Assembly: GCA_037892935.1 (NCBI GenBank)
Contig: JAYXKI010000005.1
Span: 2,294,001 to 2,358,000, forward strand
Reading direction: 5' to 3'
Length of the DNA: 64,000 nucleotides
DNA from: Phlebopus portentosus
Lineage: Eukaryota > Basidiomycota > Agaricomycetes > Boletales > Boletinellaceae
The translations under genes were made by a program, and so were the position numbers. This document shows positions 63,938 to 64,000 of the stretch, in pieces (within the stretch, counting starts at the first letter, position 1; every line of letters starts with the position of its first letter). Below the pieces are notes generated by a model that made no database searches, was not told the DNA's origin, and saw only the letters and a program-made list of their open reading frames with translations.

Positions 63938-64000
63938 CTAACAGTCATCAAGGTCGAGATCGCCATCTGGGCAGGCAGGGATCTGGGTCGCTTGGCCAGC
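63938..64000 (-). CDS. C-terminal exon of a further long-type manganese peroxidase, cut by right edge
   Basis: The minus strand reads AGQATQIPACPDGDLDLDDC then TAG (63938-63940). This is almost identical to the last exon of the peroxidase ending at 50803. The Cys-x8-Cys pair is the long-type Mn peroxidase tail. The rest of the gene lies beyond the window, so Mn ligands and intactness cannot be judged. Confidence 0.82.
   Translation of the reverse strand, partial: AGQATQIPACPDGDLDLDDC

Overview
The window looks like chromosomal DNA of a wood- or litter-decaying agaricomycete (Basidiomycota). Genes are dense, on both strands, and split by many short GT-AG introns of about 45-75 nt. The families present are typical of this class: class II ligninolytic peroxidases, a multicopper laccase, a C-terminal Zn2Cys6 regulator, DUF6593-like proteins, a decayed WD40/transmembrane gene and a Ty3/gypsy element. 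The long-type manganese peroxidase C-terminus (an extra Cys pair) would fit Hymenochaetales, Polyporales or Corticiales; that placement is inference.

Layout. 1-1.1 kb: manganese peroxidase, cut by the left edge (-). 2.8-5.7 kb: TSR1 ribosome-biogenesis factor (-). 6.4-7.6 kb: Vps3844/DUF3844 membrane protein (+). 7.9-9.2 kb: 'generic' class II peroxidase without a Mn site, with one frameshift (-). 10.1-11.2 kb: SAP-domain THO1/SARNP-like protein (-). 11.2-16.4 kb: no supported gene; the last part is probably a leader. 16.5-20.0 kb: large Zn2Cys6 transcription factor (+). 22.8-28.1 kb: internally deleted gypsy element (-) between two perfect 39-bp direct repeats. 30.5-32.9 kb: decayed transmembrane/WD40 gene (+). 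33.5-36.6 kb: single-pass membrane protein (-). 37.4-40.1 kb: HAP2/NF-YA (+). 41.4-44.0 kb: laccase (-). 46.7-48.1 kb: manganese peroxidase pseudogene (+). 48.7-50.6 kb: RING/coiled-coil protein (+). 50.8-52.3 kb: manganese peroxidase with two single-base frame disruptions (-). 53.3-60.2 kb: direct tandem duplication of 3,433 bp, each unit with two DUF6593-like genes and the 3' end of RKM4. 59.9-61.9 kb: intact RKM4-like SET methyltransferase (-). 62.1-63.6 kb: CUE-domain protein (+). 63.9 kb to the edge: C-terminus of a fifth peroxidase (-).

The theme of the window is a lignin-oxidation neighbourhood of five peroxidases and one laccase, interleaved with housekeeping genes. It appears to be turning over quickly. 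One peroxidase is clearly dead, two carry frame disruptions, and only the laccase and the visible part of the left-edge enzyme look intact. The strongest structural signals are the mosaic tandem duplication, the 39-bp repeats around the retroelement, and a TACTTAAGG element at the same distance (-74) upstream of two peroxidase start positions. I found no tRNA, rRNA or CRISPR array. Exon boundaries were deduced by eye from splice signals and paralogue alignment.
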